Below are positions 43,962 through 51,958 of a stretch of DNA of 64,000 nt, in pieces. Under the pieces are notes generated by a model that had not been told where the DNA came from, did not search any database, and saw only the letters and a program-made list of their open reading frames with translations. The DNA comes from Saonia sp964398035. GTDB taxonomy: Bacteria; Bacteroidota; Bacteroidia; Flavobacteriales; Flavobacteriaceae. The stretch spans positions 1 to 64,000 of the forward strand of contig CAYNLI010000003.1 of assembly GCA_964398035.1 (NCBI GenBank), read 5' to 3'. Every line of letters begins with the position of its first letter. Positions within the stretch are counted from its first letter, which is position 1. Position numbers and translations under genes: made by a program.

Positions 43962-44267
43962 CTAATCTATTTCCAATACGTTTCCTTTTTTCTTATTTCC
44001 TTTAATCACATAAGTATACAACCACATAATGGTAAAAGAAGGTATAAAATCTGTCCCTGGAATTAATTCTTCAACAAAAGTGACCAAACCAGCGGCTTGT
44101 CCAATTTTTCCTTTATACATTCTGGTCATTAACCATGCAGATAATGGTGCCCATATAATATCTGAGAACTCCCCAATACCAGGAATTACAAAGGATAACA
44201 TTCCTAGGGAATCAAAAAGTAATCCTAAAAAAAGGTTTCGTATTTTTTTATCTTTTAGTTTGGACAT
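43962..44267 (-). CDS. Hypothetical small membrane protein
   Basis: A 101-residue protein with two or three hydrophobic segments (FLGLLFDSLGMLSFVIPGIGEFSDIIWAPLSAWLMTRMY and FTIMWLYTYVIKG). It has a basic start (SKLKDKKIRN) and end (KGNKKKGN). Its pattern LGMLSF.IPG.GE..D..WAP resembles a family seen in Bacteroidota without a known role. Convergent with the TonB receptor and ahead of no obvious partner. Confidence 0.7.
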   Translation of the reverse strand: MSKLKDKKIRNLFLGLLFDSLGMLSFVIPGIGEFSDIIWAPLSAWLMTRMYKGKIGQAAGLVTFVEELIPGTDFIPSFTIMWLYTYVIKGNKKKGNVLEID

Positions 44268-44324
44268 GGCGGTAATTTAAATATTCTTTTTCAAAGAAAA
44301 CAATAAAGGTGCCTGAATTGAAAA

Positions 44325-44924
44325 CTAAGATAAATTAGAGCTTATTAATTTTAAAAATTCGTTTCTAGTTTCAATTTTCTCAAACTGTCCCCTAAACCCC
44401 GAAGTTGTAGTAACTGAATTTTGTTTTTGCACGCCACGCATCATCATGCACATATGTGATGCTTCAATCACCACGGCTACTCCCTTTGGCTTAAGGGTAT
44501 CGTTTAAACATTCCAAAATATCATGAGTCAATCTTTCCTGTACTTGCAATCGTCTTGCAAACACATCTACAACACGTGGTATTTTACTCAATCCAACAAT
44601 ATGACCGTTAGGTATATAGGCCACATGGGCTTTACCAAAAAAGGGTAACATATGATGTTCGCAAAGTGAATATAGTTCTATATCCTTAATGATGACCATG
44701 TCATCATAATCTTCTTTGAACATGGCGCTTTTAAGGATTTCCACAGCATCTTGTTGATAGCCCTGTGTTAAGAACAACATAGCTTTGGCTGCTCTTTCTG
44801 GGGTTTTCAACAATCCTTCACGAGAAGTATCCTCTCCTATTTCATCTATAATCTTAGAGTAACCTTCTTTGACTTCATTGGTAATCTCTATATTATATTC
44901 TTCTAAACTTTTATATGGTGGCAT
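44325..44924 (-). CDS. folE: GTP cyclohydrolase I
   Basis: First step of folate/pterin synthesis from GTP. Its 199 residues contain the active-site set: SREGLLKTPERAAKAML (about 35-51), the zinc motif YSLCEHHMLPFFGKAHVAYIP (about 86-106, Cys-His-His), GLSKIPRVVDVFARRLQVQERLT and EASHMCMMMRGVQKQNSVTTTS with the third zinc cysteine. Single gene. Confidence 0.96.
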   Translation of the reverse strand: MPPYKSLEEYNIEITNEVKEGYSKIIDEIGEDTSREGLLKTPERAAKAMLFLTQGYQQDAVEILKSAMFKEDYDDMVIIKDIELYSLCEHHMLPFFGKAHVAYIPNGHIVGLSKIPRVVDVFARRLQVQERLTHDILECLNDTLKPKGVAVVIEASHMCMMMRGVQKQNSVTTTSGFRGQFEKIETRNEFLKLISSNLS

Positions 44925-45014
44925 TTTTTTAATATATAGTTCAATTATATATGTCGCAATTTTTTCATGAAATCAACAATACTTACCCAATGTTTTTTTG
45001 AAATTTAATTATAA

Positions 45015-45128
45015 ATGAGCAAGAACCCAAAAATACACATTAATGTAGTTATATCATTAATTTTTGCCATGTCTATAGTTATGTTTACTTTCATCCTAAA
45101 AATATATTTTAATGATACAAGCCAGTAA
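45015..45128 (+). CDS. Possible small single-pass membrane ORF overlapping lolD
   Basis: A 37-codon ORF (MSKNPKIHINVVISLIFAMS...) with one hydrophobic segment (VVISLIFAMSIVMFTFILKIYF), overlapping the lolD ATG by 17 bp in another frame. Its position just ahead of lolD and its translation-coupling geometry make it a candidate small protein or leader. AT-rich non-coding DNA also yields such ORFs by chance, so this is tentative. Confidence 0.3.
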   Translation: MSKNPKIHINVVISLIFAMSIVMFTFILKIYFNDTSQ

Positions 45129-45774
45129 TATTCAAAAATATTATGGAGATCTCCAAGTATTAAAAGGAGTTGATTTACACATAAAAAAAGGGGAAATTGT
45201 CTCTATTGTAGGTGCCTCTGGAGCGGGAAAAACCACTTTATTACAAATTTTAGGGACATTGGATACACAATCCAATGCATCTGATAGTTCTTTATTAATA
45301 AATAATACGGATGTTACCCTTTTATCTGATAAGCTATTGGCTAAATTTAGAAATGAACATATTGGTTTTATCTTTCAATTCCATCAATTATTGCCTGAAT
45401 TTACTGCATTGGAAAATGTATGTATACCCGCATTTATAAAGAAAATACCAAAGGCCGAAGCTGAAAAAAAAGCTAAAGAATTACTGGACTTTTTAGGGCT
45501 TTCCCACAGATATCACCACAAGCCCAATGCATTGTCTGGCGGAGAACAACAACGAGTTGCTGTGGCTAGGGCATTGATAAACAATCCTTCTATTATTTTT
45601 GCAGATGAACCTAGTGGAAACTTGGATTCTGAAAGCGCTGACAACCTGCACCAACTCTTTTTTAAGTTGAGAAATGAATTTGGACAAACCTTTATCATTG
45701 TTACCCATAATGAGGAACTGGCTAATATGGCGGATAGAAAACTGATTATGGTAGATGGTCATATAACAAATTAA
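45112..45774 (+). CDS. lolD: LolD-type ABC transporter ATP-binding protein
   Basis: A 220-residue ABC ATPase. Walker A is GASGAGKTTLLQILGTLD (about 34-51), Q-loop IGFIFQFHQLLPEFTALENV, signature LSGGEQQRVAVARAL (about 142-156), Walker B IIFADEPSGNLD and the switch histidine in IIVTHNEELA. This fits the LolD/MacB/FtsE group of lipoprotein-release or extrusion transporters. The permease is not adjacent; the CPBP protein follows 1 bp later. Confidence 0.9.
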   Translation: MIQASNIQKYYGDLQVLKGVDLHIKKGEIVSIVGASGAGKTTLLQILGTLDTQSNASDSSLLINNTDVTLLSDKLLAKFRNEHIGFIFQFHQLLPEFTALENVCIPAFIKKIPKAEAEKKAKELLDFLGLSHRYHHKPNALSGGEQQRVAVARALINNPSIIFADEPSGNLDSESADNLHQLFFKLRNEFGQTFIIVTHNEELANMADRKLIMVDGHITN

Positions 45775-45775
45775 C

Positions 45776-46330
45776 ATGCTTAAAAAACTATGGGACTATG
45801 TAAAAAAACCCGTTTACACAGAGTATAAGAACTCACCTCTATGGTATAAGAAAAAAATATTTTTTTCATCACTCATTTGGTGCTTGGTAATTGGTGTGGC
45901 ATTGGTAATGCTCAGTGGAATAATAACCCATTTATTCAATATAGAAGTTGGAGAACATGCATTAGAAGAGCTTTTCTCTAAATCTATTTGGGTAGTTTTT
46001 CTTTTAGTGGCAATAGTTGCTCCCGTGATAGAGGAACTATTATTTAGAGGTCCTTTAATATTATTTAAAGATTCTCCACATTTTAAATATGCATACTATG
46101 TTTCAGCATTGGCATTCGGAGCCATACATATTTCAAATTTTGAAGATTGGCGGCAAATACTATGGCTAATTCCCCTTCTAGTGGCTCCACAAATATTTAT
46201 AGGTCTGTTTCTAGGGTACATTCGTGTTAAACTTGGTCTTAAATGGTCCATGCTTTTACACTCTGCCTATAATACCGCTTTATTTTTACCTATGCTTTTT
46301 GCACAATTGTTAGATATCCCTTTGGAATGA
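45776..46330 (+). CDS. CPBP-family intramembrane metalloprotease
   Basis: A 184-residue membrane protein with about five helices. The CPBP motifs are APVIEELLFRGPLILF (about 81-96, EExxxR), SALAFGAIHISN (about 109-120, the FxxxH motif) and LHSAYNTALFLP near the C terminus. These proteins process prenylated or secreted peptides; the substrate is unknown. The gene starts 1 bp after lolD and overlaps the next gene by 4 bases, giving a lolD-CPBP-TIGR02757 operon. Confidence 0.88.
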   Translation: MLKKLWDYVKKPVYTEYKNSPLWYKKKIFFSSLIWCLVIGVALVMLSGIITHLFNIEVGEHALEELFSKSIWVVFLLVAIVAPVIEELLFRGPLILFKDSPHFKYAYYVSALAFGAIHISNFEDWRQILWLIPLLVAPQIFIGLFLGYIRVKLGLKWSMLLHSAYNTALFLPMLFAQLLDIPLE

Positions 46331-47091
46331 ATCAAACTGAATTAAAAGAGTTTTTGGATGCCAAAGTGATTCAGTACAACAATCCTAAATTTTTGGAAAG
46401 TGATCCCATACAGATTCCTCATTCATTTACCCTAAAAGAAGATATAGAAATCAGTGCCTTCTTAACTGCTACCATTGCTTGGGGAAATAGAAAAAGTATT
46501 ATTAACAACGCCACTAGATTGATGGCCCTTTTGGACAACTCCCCTTTTGATTTTGTAATGAACCATAAGGAGAATGATTTAGAATCACTTTCAGGATTTG
46601 TACATCGTACATTTAAAGACGAAGACTTAATTTATTTCATTAAAAGTTTAAGGAACATCTATCAAAACCACCAAGGTTTAGAACAGGTGTTCTCAATTAA
46701 GAATAAAGAAAATTCTTTACAGACCGCTATTTCAAATTTTAAAACTGTTTTTTTTGAAATGAATCACCCCCTCAGAACCACTAAACATATTTCCGACCCA
46801 AACAAGGGTTCGGCAGCAAAACGCATCAATATGTTTTTACGGTGGATGGTGAGAGATAACTCAACTGGAGTAGATTTTGGAATCTGGAAAAAAATAGCTC
46901 CAAGTCAGTTATCTTGTCCATTGGATGTCCATTCGGGCAACGTTGCCCGAAAATTAGGCCTGCTTAACCGTAAACAAAATGACGCTAAAGCATTGGCTGA
47001 ATTAGATTACAACCTTCGTGCTTTAAATCCAATTGATCCTGTTAAATATGACTTTGCTTTATTTGGATTAGGGGTGTTTGAAAAATTCTAA
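46327..47091 (+). CDS. TIGR02757/DUF2400 family protein
   Basis: A 254-residue cytoplasmic protein with the family pattern FLTATIAWGNRKSIINNATRLM (about 41-62), GSAAKRINMFLRWMVRDNSTGVDFGIWKKI (about 158-187) and PLDVHSGNVARKLGLL followed by LNPIDPVKYDFALFGLGVFE. The C-terminal half is reminiscent of helix-hairpin-helix glycosylases, but no reaction is known. The 4-bp overlap with the CPBP gene indicates coupling. Confidence 0.88.
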   Translation: MNQTELKEFLDAKVIQYNNPKFLESDPIQIPHSFTLKEDIEISAFLTATIAWGNRKSIINNATRLMALLDNSPFDFVMNHKENDLESLSGFVHRTFKDEDLIYFIKSLRNIYQNHQGLEQVFSIKNKENSLQTAISNFKTVFFEMNHPLRTTKHISDPNKGSAAKRINMFLRWMVRDNSTGVDFGIWKKIAPSQLSCPLDVHSGNVARKLGLLNRKQNDAKALAELDYNLRALNPIDPVKYDFALFGLGVFEKF

Positions 47092-47250
47092 CCTCCAAAC
47101 CCAAATCCAGGAGCAAAATCCATCATTACTTTTTTACCACTTTCAGCTATCGATTTATAAATTGCTTCCATAATCATCATATCCCGTAATCCCATTTCTC
47201 CCGGAGCCCTGTTTGGTGTGCCTACCTGAACATGATTTTGGTTTTTATTG
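47088..47250 (-). pseudogene. C-terminal remnant of a Gfo/Idh/MocA-type oxidoreductase
   Basis: On the minus strand an open stretch ending with TAG at 47090-47088 reads VGTPNRAPGEMGLRDMMIM, EAIYKSIAESGKKVMMDF and APGFGFGG. Ending on [A/E]AIYKSAxxGKxV is typical of the C terminus of NAD(P)-binding Gfo/Idh/MocA sugar oxidoreductases. The frame has a stop at about 47251, no start codon and no N-terminal Rossmann part, so the gene body has been deleted. Its stop overlaps that of the TIGR02757 gene. Confidence 0.65.
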
Positions 47251-47585
47251 GTTGTTTATAATAAAGTGTATTACACTAAAGCACATAAAATTAAGAAACT
47301 AGATAGTTGTCACTCTTTTCTTTTAGTTAAGAATTTTTTAATACCATGGGTATATTGATTTTATAATCAATCCAAACGAAGTTGGGAACTAAATAAAAAA
47401 GTAATGAACTACCTCGATGCAGAGCATACGAGGTATAAAATTAGAAACCTCCTTTTTATTTCAACGCAAAGCATGGGAGAATTAAATCCTTTTGGGCTAT
47501 CGCCCCGCGATTAAAAGGAAATCATATTTCTAAATATTTCACTCAAAATCCCTACTTTTAATCAAATTCCAAAATTCATTCTAAA
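47092..47585. other. Gene-poor 494-bp gap with a gene remnant and a repeat
   Basis: Holds the Gfo/Idh tail (47088-47250), a TTGTT-rich run (47240-47265) and repeat copy C (47406-47525). No intact gene or clear terminator was found. It looks like a scar of deletions. Confidence 0.6.
47406..47525 (+). repeat. Copy C (diverged) of the ~115-bp intergenic repeat
   Basis: Shares ACTACCTCGA, ACGAGGTAT, a TTTTTATTTCAACGCAAAGC core and GAGAATTAAATCC with copies A and B. An additional palindrome follows, with arms CCTTTT / AAAAGG around GGGCTATCGCCC. It is more diverged than A and B are from each other. Confidence 0.65.
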
Positions 47586-49079
47586 ATGAGTCAAAAAATA
47601 CAATTCTCAATTTTTGTCACGCTTTGTTTGGTTACTACAATGTTTTCTCAAAGTAGAACCATTCCAGTGGACACTACCATTGTCACCCAACACAGTGTTA
47701 CCACCAATGGCAGCAGTTTTACCTATACCGCAACAACGGGCACACAGCCTGTATGGGATGAGTTGGGGAAACCTATAGCTTCACTTCATTACACCTATTA
47801 CACCCGTAACAATATTAAGAATAGGGCAGCAAGACCTCTGCTGATTTCTTTTAATGGCGGACCAGGTTCTGGTTCTGTATGGATGCATTTGGCCTATACC
47901 GGTCCTCGCATTCTAAAGATTGATGATGAAGGTTATCCAGTACAACCGTATGGTGTAAAGGAAAACCCATATTCCGTTTTGGACATGGCAGATATTGTTT
48001 ATGTAAATCCTGCTAATACAGGTTATTCTCGTACCATTCCTGAAACTGGTAAAGATGTTGACAGAGATACGTTTTTTGGCATCAATGCAGATATAAAATA
48101 TTTAGCGGAATGGTTGAATACTTTTGTTACCCGAAACAATCGCTGGCGCTCCCCTAAATATATCATCGGGGAAAGTTATGGTGGTACTCGGGTTATGGGC
48201 TTGGCTCTGGCATTACAAAACCAACAATGGATGTATCTAAATGGAGTAATTATGGTTTCTCCTGCTGATTATAAAGTGATACGTAATGACGGACCAGTTG
48301 CCTCAGCGTTAAACCTTCCCTACTATACCGCAGCGGCATGGTACCATAAGGCGTTGCCTGCGGCATTGCAACAAAAAGATTTGCTCGAAATTTTACCAGA
48401 ATCCGAAGCGTATACGGTAAACACATTGATTCCCGCTATTGCCAAAGGTGGTTTTATCGGGGAGACTGAAAAAAATGCCGTGGCTAAAAAAATGGCATAT
48501 TACTCAGGTTTAACAGAAAAAGAAATTTTAGATCACAATCTTATTGTGCCTACTCGATATTTTTGGAAGAATTTATTAAAAGATAAAAACGGATATACCA
48601 CTGGCCGACTGGACAGCCGTTATTTAGGTGTTGATAAGCAATTATCGGGTACATCACCAGATTATAGTGCAGAACTCACTTCTTGGTTGCACAGTTTTAC
48701 CCCAGCCATAAATTATTATTTACAGGAAGAGCTCAATTTTAAGACCGATGTTAAATACAATATGTTTGGCCCTGTACATCCTTGGAACAATAAAGATGAT
48801 AACACTCGTGACAATTTGCGTCAGGCCATGGCGCAAAACCCGTATTTAAATGTGATGTTCCAATCTGGGTATTTTGATGGTGCCACCACGTACTTTAATG
48901 CCAAATACACTATGTGGCAAATAGACCCAAGCGGACGCTTAAAAGACCGTTTTAGTTTTAAGGGTTACCGTAGTGGGCATATGATGTATCTGCGTCGTGA
49001 AGATTTAAAAAATGCCAATAATGATATACGCGAGTTTATTCAACGGACTTTATCAAATGGAAAAAGTGCAAAATATTAA
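47586..49079 (+). CDS. Secreted serine carboxypeptidase-like protein (peptidase S10 family)
   Basis: A 497-residue exported alpha/beta hydrolase with an N-terminal signal peptide (IQFSIFVTLCLVTTMFS). It has SFNGGPGSGSVWMHLAYTGP (about 96-115, oxyanion region), the nucleophile serine in IIGESYGGTR (about 197-206), an aspartate in the FQSGYFDGATTYF region (about 444) and the histidine in RSGHMMYLRR. Family S10 cleaves C-terminal residues. It is followed 10 bp later by the small secreted protein gene. Confidence 0.9.
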   Translation: MSQKIQFSIFVTLCLVTTMFSQSRTIPVDTTIVTQHSVTTNGSSFTYTATTGTQPVWDELGKPIASLHYTYYTRNNIKNRAARPLLISFNGGPGSGSVWMHLAYTGPRILKIDDEGYPVQPYGVKENPYSVLDMADIVYVNPANTGYSRTIPETGKDVDRDTFFGINADIKYLAEWLNTFVTRNNRWRSPKYIIGESYGGTRVMGLALALQNQQWMYLNGVIMVSPADYKVIRNDGPVASALNLPYYTAAAWYHKALPAALQQKDLLEILPESEAYTVNTLIPAIAKGGFIGETEKNAVAKKMAYYSGLTEKEILDHNLIVPTRYFWKNLLKDKNGYTTGRLDSRYLGVDKQLSGTSPDYSAELTSWLHSFTPAINYYLQEELNFKTDVKYNMFGPVHPWNNKDDNTRDNLRQAMAQNPYLNVMFQSGYFDGATTYFNAKYTMWQIDPSGRLKDRFSFKGYRSGHMMYLRREDLKNANNDIREFIQRTLSNGKSAKY

Positions 49080-49089
49080 ATTTAAAAAC

Positions 49090-49674
49090 ATGAAAACTAA
49101 AAGAACAATACTCTCAATTTTTCTATTTGTATTAATTATTCAATTATCTGCTCAAGAAATTCCTTCTAAAGAATGGCAGATAAAAACAGCAATTATGGCT
49201 GCTCCCGAAGAATATAAAGAAGGGGCTAAAGTTTATGGTTATGATCAAGATGGAAACTTTACTACATTACGAGAAGGCAGTAATGCCTATATCTGTTTAG
49301 CAGATGACCCAAACAATGATAACTTTTCCACTGCTGCATATCATATAAGTTTAGATGAGTTTATGGCTCGTGGTAGGGAATTAAGAAAGCAGGGGTTAAA
49401 CTTTAAAGAAATTTTTGATACACGGGAAAAAGAAGTGAAAGCTGGCACATTAAAAATGCCAGACAAAACTACATTATGTGTTTTAACAGGAACTGTAAAT
49501 GCTGAAACCCAAGAAATTGAAAACATATATGTACGCTATGTATTTTATATGCCCTATGCCACAGGAGAATCTACAGGATTACCAATCAAACCAACACCTC
49601 CTGGCCATGCATGGTTAATGAATCCTGGAACACATAGAGCGCATATTATGATTTCTCCGCAGAAGGGGAATTGA
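49090..49674 (+). CDS. Hypothetical secreted protein
   Basis: A 194-residue protein, start taken at the ATG at 49090 because it gives a clean signal peptide (RTILSIFLFVLIIQLSAQ), rather than the earlier in-frame ATG at 49012 inside the S10 gene. The mature part has KTAIMAAPEEYKEGAKVYGY, NAYICLADDPNNDNFSTAAYH and PPGHAWLMNPGTHRAHIMIS. No family recognised with confidence. It may be cotranscribed with the S10 peptidase. Confidence 0.75.
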   Translation: MKTKRTILSIFLFVLIIQLSAQEIPSKEWQIKTAIMAAPEEYKEGAKVYGYDQDGNFTTLREGSNAYICLADDPNNDNFSTAAYHISLDEFMARGRELRKQGLNFKEIFDTREKEVKAGTLKMPDKTTLCVLTGTVNAETQEIENIYVRYVFYMPYATGESTGLPIKPTPPGHAWLMNPGTHRAHIMISPQKGN

Positions 49675-49726
49675 AAACATTTTTGTATCAAACCCTTCTT
49701 TTCTACTACCCATATATAAAGCAAGA

Positions 49727-50041
49727 ATGGGGTACGCAGGACAACCAATGATGGTAATAAAAGCAAACAGGGCTCTTCTTAAAAAAAGTAGAAGCTTTAA
49801 AGAGCTTATAAGAAGTTATGTCAAATTCTCAGGAGATACCAAACTAGAGTTTAAAGAACTGAGTGAATTTGAGAAAAAGAAAATTAGCGATAAAATCATT
49901 GCGTAAAGCAAAAAGGATAAACAACAGGAAATTTTAATTTTCGGTTATCTATATGCTTGTCCATTGGTATCATTTATAGCATCTGTTGGTGGGTTGTTTC
50001 ATAAAACAGTATCTTGGCAAGAACTGAAAAATCAACCAAAA
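49727..50041 (+). pseudogene. Small membrane protein gene interrupted by an in-frame stop
   Basis: A frame from ATG at 49727 reads MGYAGQPMMVIKANRALLKK, then LEFKELSEFEKKKISDKIIA, to TAA at 49904-49906. Without any frame change it then continues SKKDKQQEILIFGYLYACPL, a basic stretch and hydrophobic helix that would complete a basic-plus-TM small protein. The pattern resembles flavobacterial proteins annotated as riboflavin synthase subunit beta. A single AAA to TAA change would explain the stop. Downstream the same frame runs into the next membrane protein gene. The 59-codon 5' part could still be translated. Confidence 0.45.
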
Positions 50042-50485
50042 ATGCCAACTGAACAAGACATACCTAAACCTTTTCTACAGACCTTATCCATGTTGCACAT
50101 AGGTCTTTTTATAGGCCTGGCAGCATTTACAGGTTTTGCATACTATACAGGAGATACTCTAAAAACTGAAAGCTATCCCAATGGGGATGTTTTTTTATAC
50201 CTAGTACCCATAGGAGCTATAGTGGGATATTTTTTAAGCAATTATATGTTTAAGAACATGGTGGATAAAATACCTGAAAAATTACCGTTGCAAAGAAAAT
50301 TATCCAGATACCAAAGTGCATCCCTGATTAAATATGCAATTTTGGAAGCCCCTGCATTTTTAGCGCTTTTTGCATTTTTACAAAGCTCCCATGCACTATA
50401 TCTCACTATTGCCGTTTCTCTGATTATTTATTTCTTTACGCAACGCCCAACAGAAGAAAAAATCAAAAAAGCATTATCTTTATAA
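50042..50485 (+). CDS. Four-helix membrane protein (hypothetical)
   Basis: A 147-residue protein starting at the ATG at 50042 (MPTEQDIPKPFLQTLSMLHIG). The frame is open upstream to 49907, but the homologue-like start and helix layout favour this one. Four hydrophobic segments are seen: LFIGLAAFTGFAYYTG, VFLYLVPIGAIVGYFLSNYMF, ILEAPAFLALFAFLQ and LTIAVSLIIYFFTQRPTEEKI. Related proteins occur in Flavobacteriaceae, function unknown. Confidence 0.7.
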   Translation: MPTEQDIPKPFLQTLSMLHIGLFIGLAAFTGFAYYTGDTLKTESYPNGDVFLYLVPIGAIVGYFLSNYMFKNMVDKIPEKLPLQRKLSRYQSASLIKYAILEAPAFLALFAFLQSSHALYLTIAVSLIIYFFTQRPTEEKIKKALSL

Positions 50486-50619
50486 ATATCAATTTTGGAT
50501 GTTGAATAATTGAATTGCTAGATTTTCGGGATAATTATTTTTTCACAATCAACAAGAATAACTTAGTGCTATCAAAACAAATAACTAAAAACCAACAACA
50601 AACAACTATTCTTAAATCC

Positions 50620-51233
50620 ATGAAAAACACTTTATGGTCCGTAGTGGTCTTTTTCTTGTTATCCCCTGTCCTATTTGCCCAAAACGCAGAACTCGTAACG
50701 CCAAATGTTTCACATAAAGCCAAGGCACTTTTAGAACTCTTATATAGTATAAGTGGAAAACACATGCTTTCCGGGCAACACAATTTTCCTATTTCCAGAG
50801 CTAAAAACTCTGAATTTACAGCAGAATATATCAGAAAAACTCCAGCGGTATGGAGTCAGGATTTTGGATTTTCAAAAGAAGGCGGTAAAGATTCCGTTAT
50901 AGTAGAACCTATAAAGGCATGGACTCCAACAGTGGCAACATCTGGTTTGGTTTATTACAATCACACAGCAATTCCAGAATGGAAAAACAGCCTTCTAAAC
51001 AGTGAATAGGTTTCTGGAAACAATCAAAGATTAATGGATGTAATGCTAAAAGGATTAAGCGTACCCATTACTGTAAATGGTGTGAAATATCAAGATGAAA
51101 TGCGCCTGCATATCAAAATTTGGAAGATGAGCAGATAAGGGATATCTTGAACTTTATTAGGATAGAATTTGGAGAAACCAATGGAAATATAATTGCCGCA
51201 GATGTGTTGCACCAACAAAAAGGACTTAATTAG
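50620..51233 (+). pseudogene. Fused gene remnants: GH26-like N terminus joined to a cytochrome c C terminus
   Basis: From ATG at 50620 a signal peptide (TLWSVVVFFLLSPVLFAQ) leads into KALLELLYSISGKHMLSGQHN, resembling the start of GH26 mannanase-type hydrolases. After about residue 95 the resemblance ends, and the same frame reaches TAG at 51007. It then continues as VSGNNQRLMDVMLKGLSVPI and TVNGVKYQDEM. After a frameshift near 51102 it goes on as PAYQNLEDEQIRDILNFIR to TAG at 51233. This tail matches the end of monohaem cytochrome c domains, where NSEWV-G is usual, so the TAG replaces a Trp codon. Fusion by deletion is inferred. Confidence 0.65.
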
Positions 51234-51256
51234 AAATATTATATAAAATCAAGACC

Positions 51257-51958
51257 ATGAAAAAAATTAAAATCGCATTATTAACATTGATGGCATTGTT
51301 ATTCTGTATCAATGCATCCATTGCACAAGATATTTCCAAAGATTGGTGCAATTTGGGTAGATTTAAAGAAGCCAATAAAGAACTGGGGGAACCAAAAAAT
51401 GGAGAGGATAGAATTGTTTTTATGGGAAATTCCATTACTATAGGTTGGGGAAACCATCATCCTGAATTTTTTGAGGGGAAACCATATGTAAATAGAGGTA
51501 TTAGTGGACAAACCACGCCACAAATGTTACTGCGTTTTAAACAAGATGTTGTAAACCTAAACCCTAAAGTGGTGGTTATTTGTGCCGGAACCAATGACAT
51601 TGCAGAAAATACAGGATATGCCAGTACTCAAATGATTATGGACAATATAACCTCAATGGCGGAGATTGCCACGGGGAATGGAATAAAAGTAGTACTCGCT
51701 TCCGTACATCCAGCTTTTGATTATCGGTGGAGAACAGGGTTAAATCCTAATATTAGAATTCCTGAGTTGAATGCAGAAATTAAAAAGTATGCTGAAACTA
51801 AAGGAATTGTGTATTTGGATTATTTTTCAGCTATGACAGATGGCAATAATGGCCTGAGAACAGAATTGACTTCTGATGGAGTGCACCCCAACAAAGATGG
51901 GTATCTAATTATGGAACCGTTATTAGAAGCTGCTATTGTTGAAACTTTAAAAAAATAG
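51257..51958 (+). CDS. Secreted SGNH/GDSL-family hydrolase
   Basis: A 233-residue protein with a signal peptide (KIALLTLMALLFCINASIAQ). The SGNH blocks are complete: IVFMGNSITIGW (about 53-64, Ser nucleophile), NRGISGQTTPQML (Gly), VVICAGTNDIAENT (about 108-121, Asn) and SDGVHPNKDGY near the C terminus (Asp-His). Such enzymes remove acetyl or acyl groups from carbohydrates or lipids. It overlaps the glycosyltransferase start by one base (TAGTG). Confidence 0.9.
   Translation: MKKIKIALLTLMALLFCINASIAQDISKDWCNLGRFKEANKELGEPKNGEDRIVFMGNSITIGWGNHHPEFFEGKPYVNRGISGQTTPQMLLRFKQDVVNLNPKVVVICAGTNDIAENTGYASTQMIMDNITSMAEIATGNGIKVVLASVHPAFDYRWRTGLNPNIRIPELNAEIKKYAETKGIVYLDYFSAMTDGNNGLRTELTSDGVHPNKDGYLIMEPLLEAAIVETLKK

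Noticed and set aside
45015..45128. The 37-codon ORF before lolD as a sure gene
   Set aside because: It overlaps lolD and no conservation can be shown from this window; kept only as a low-confidence feature.
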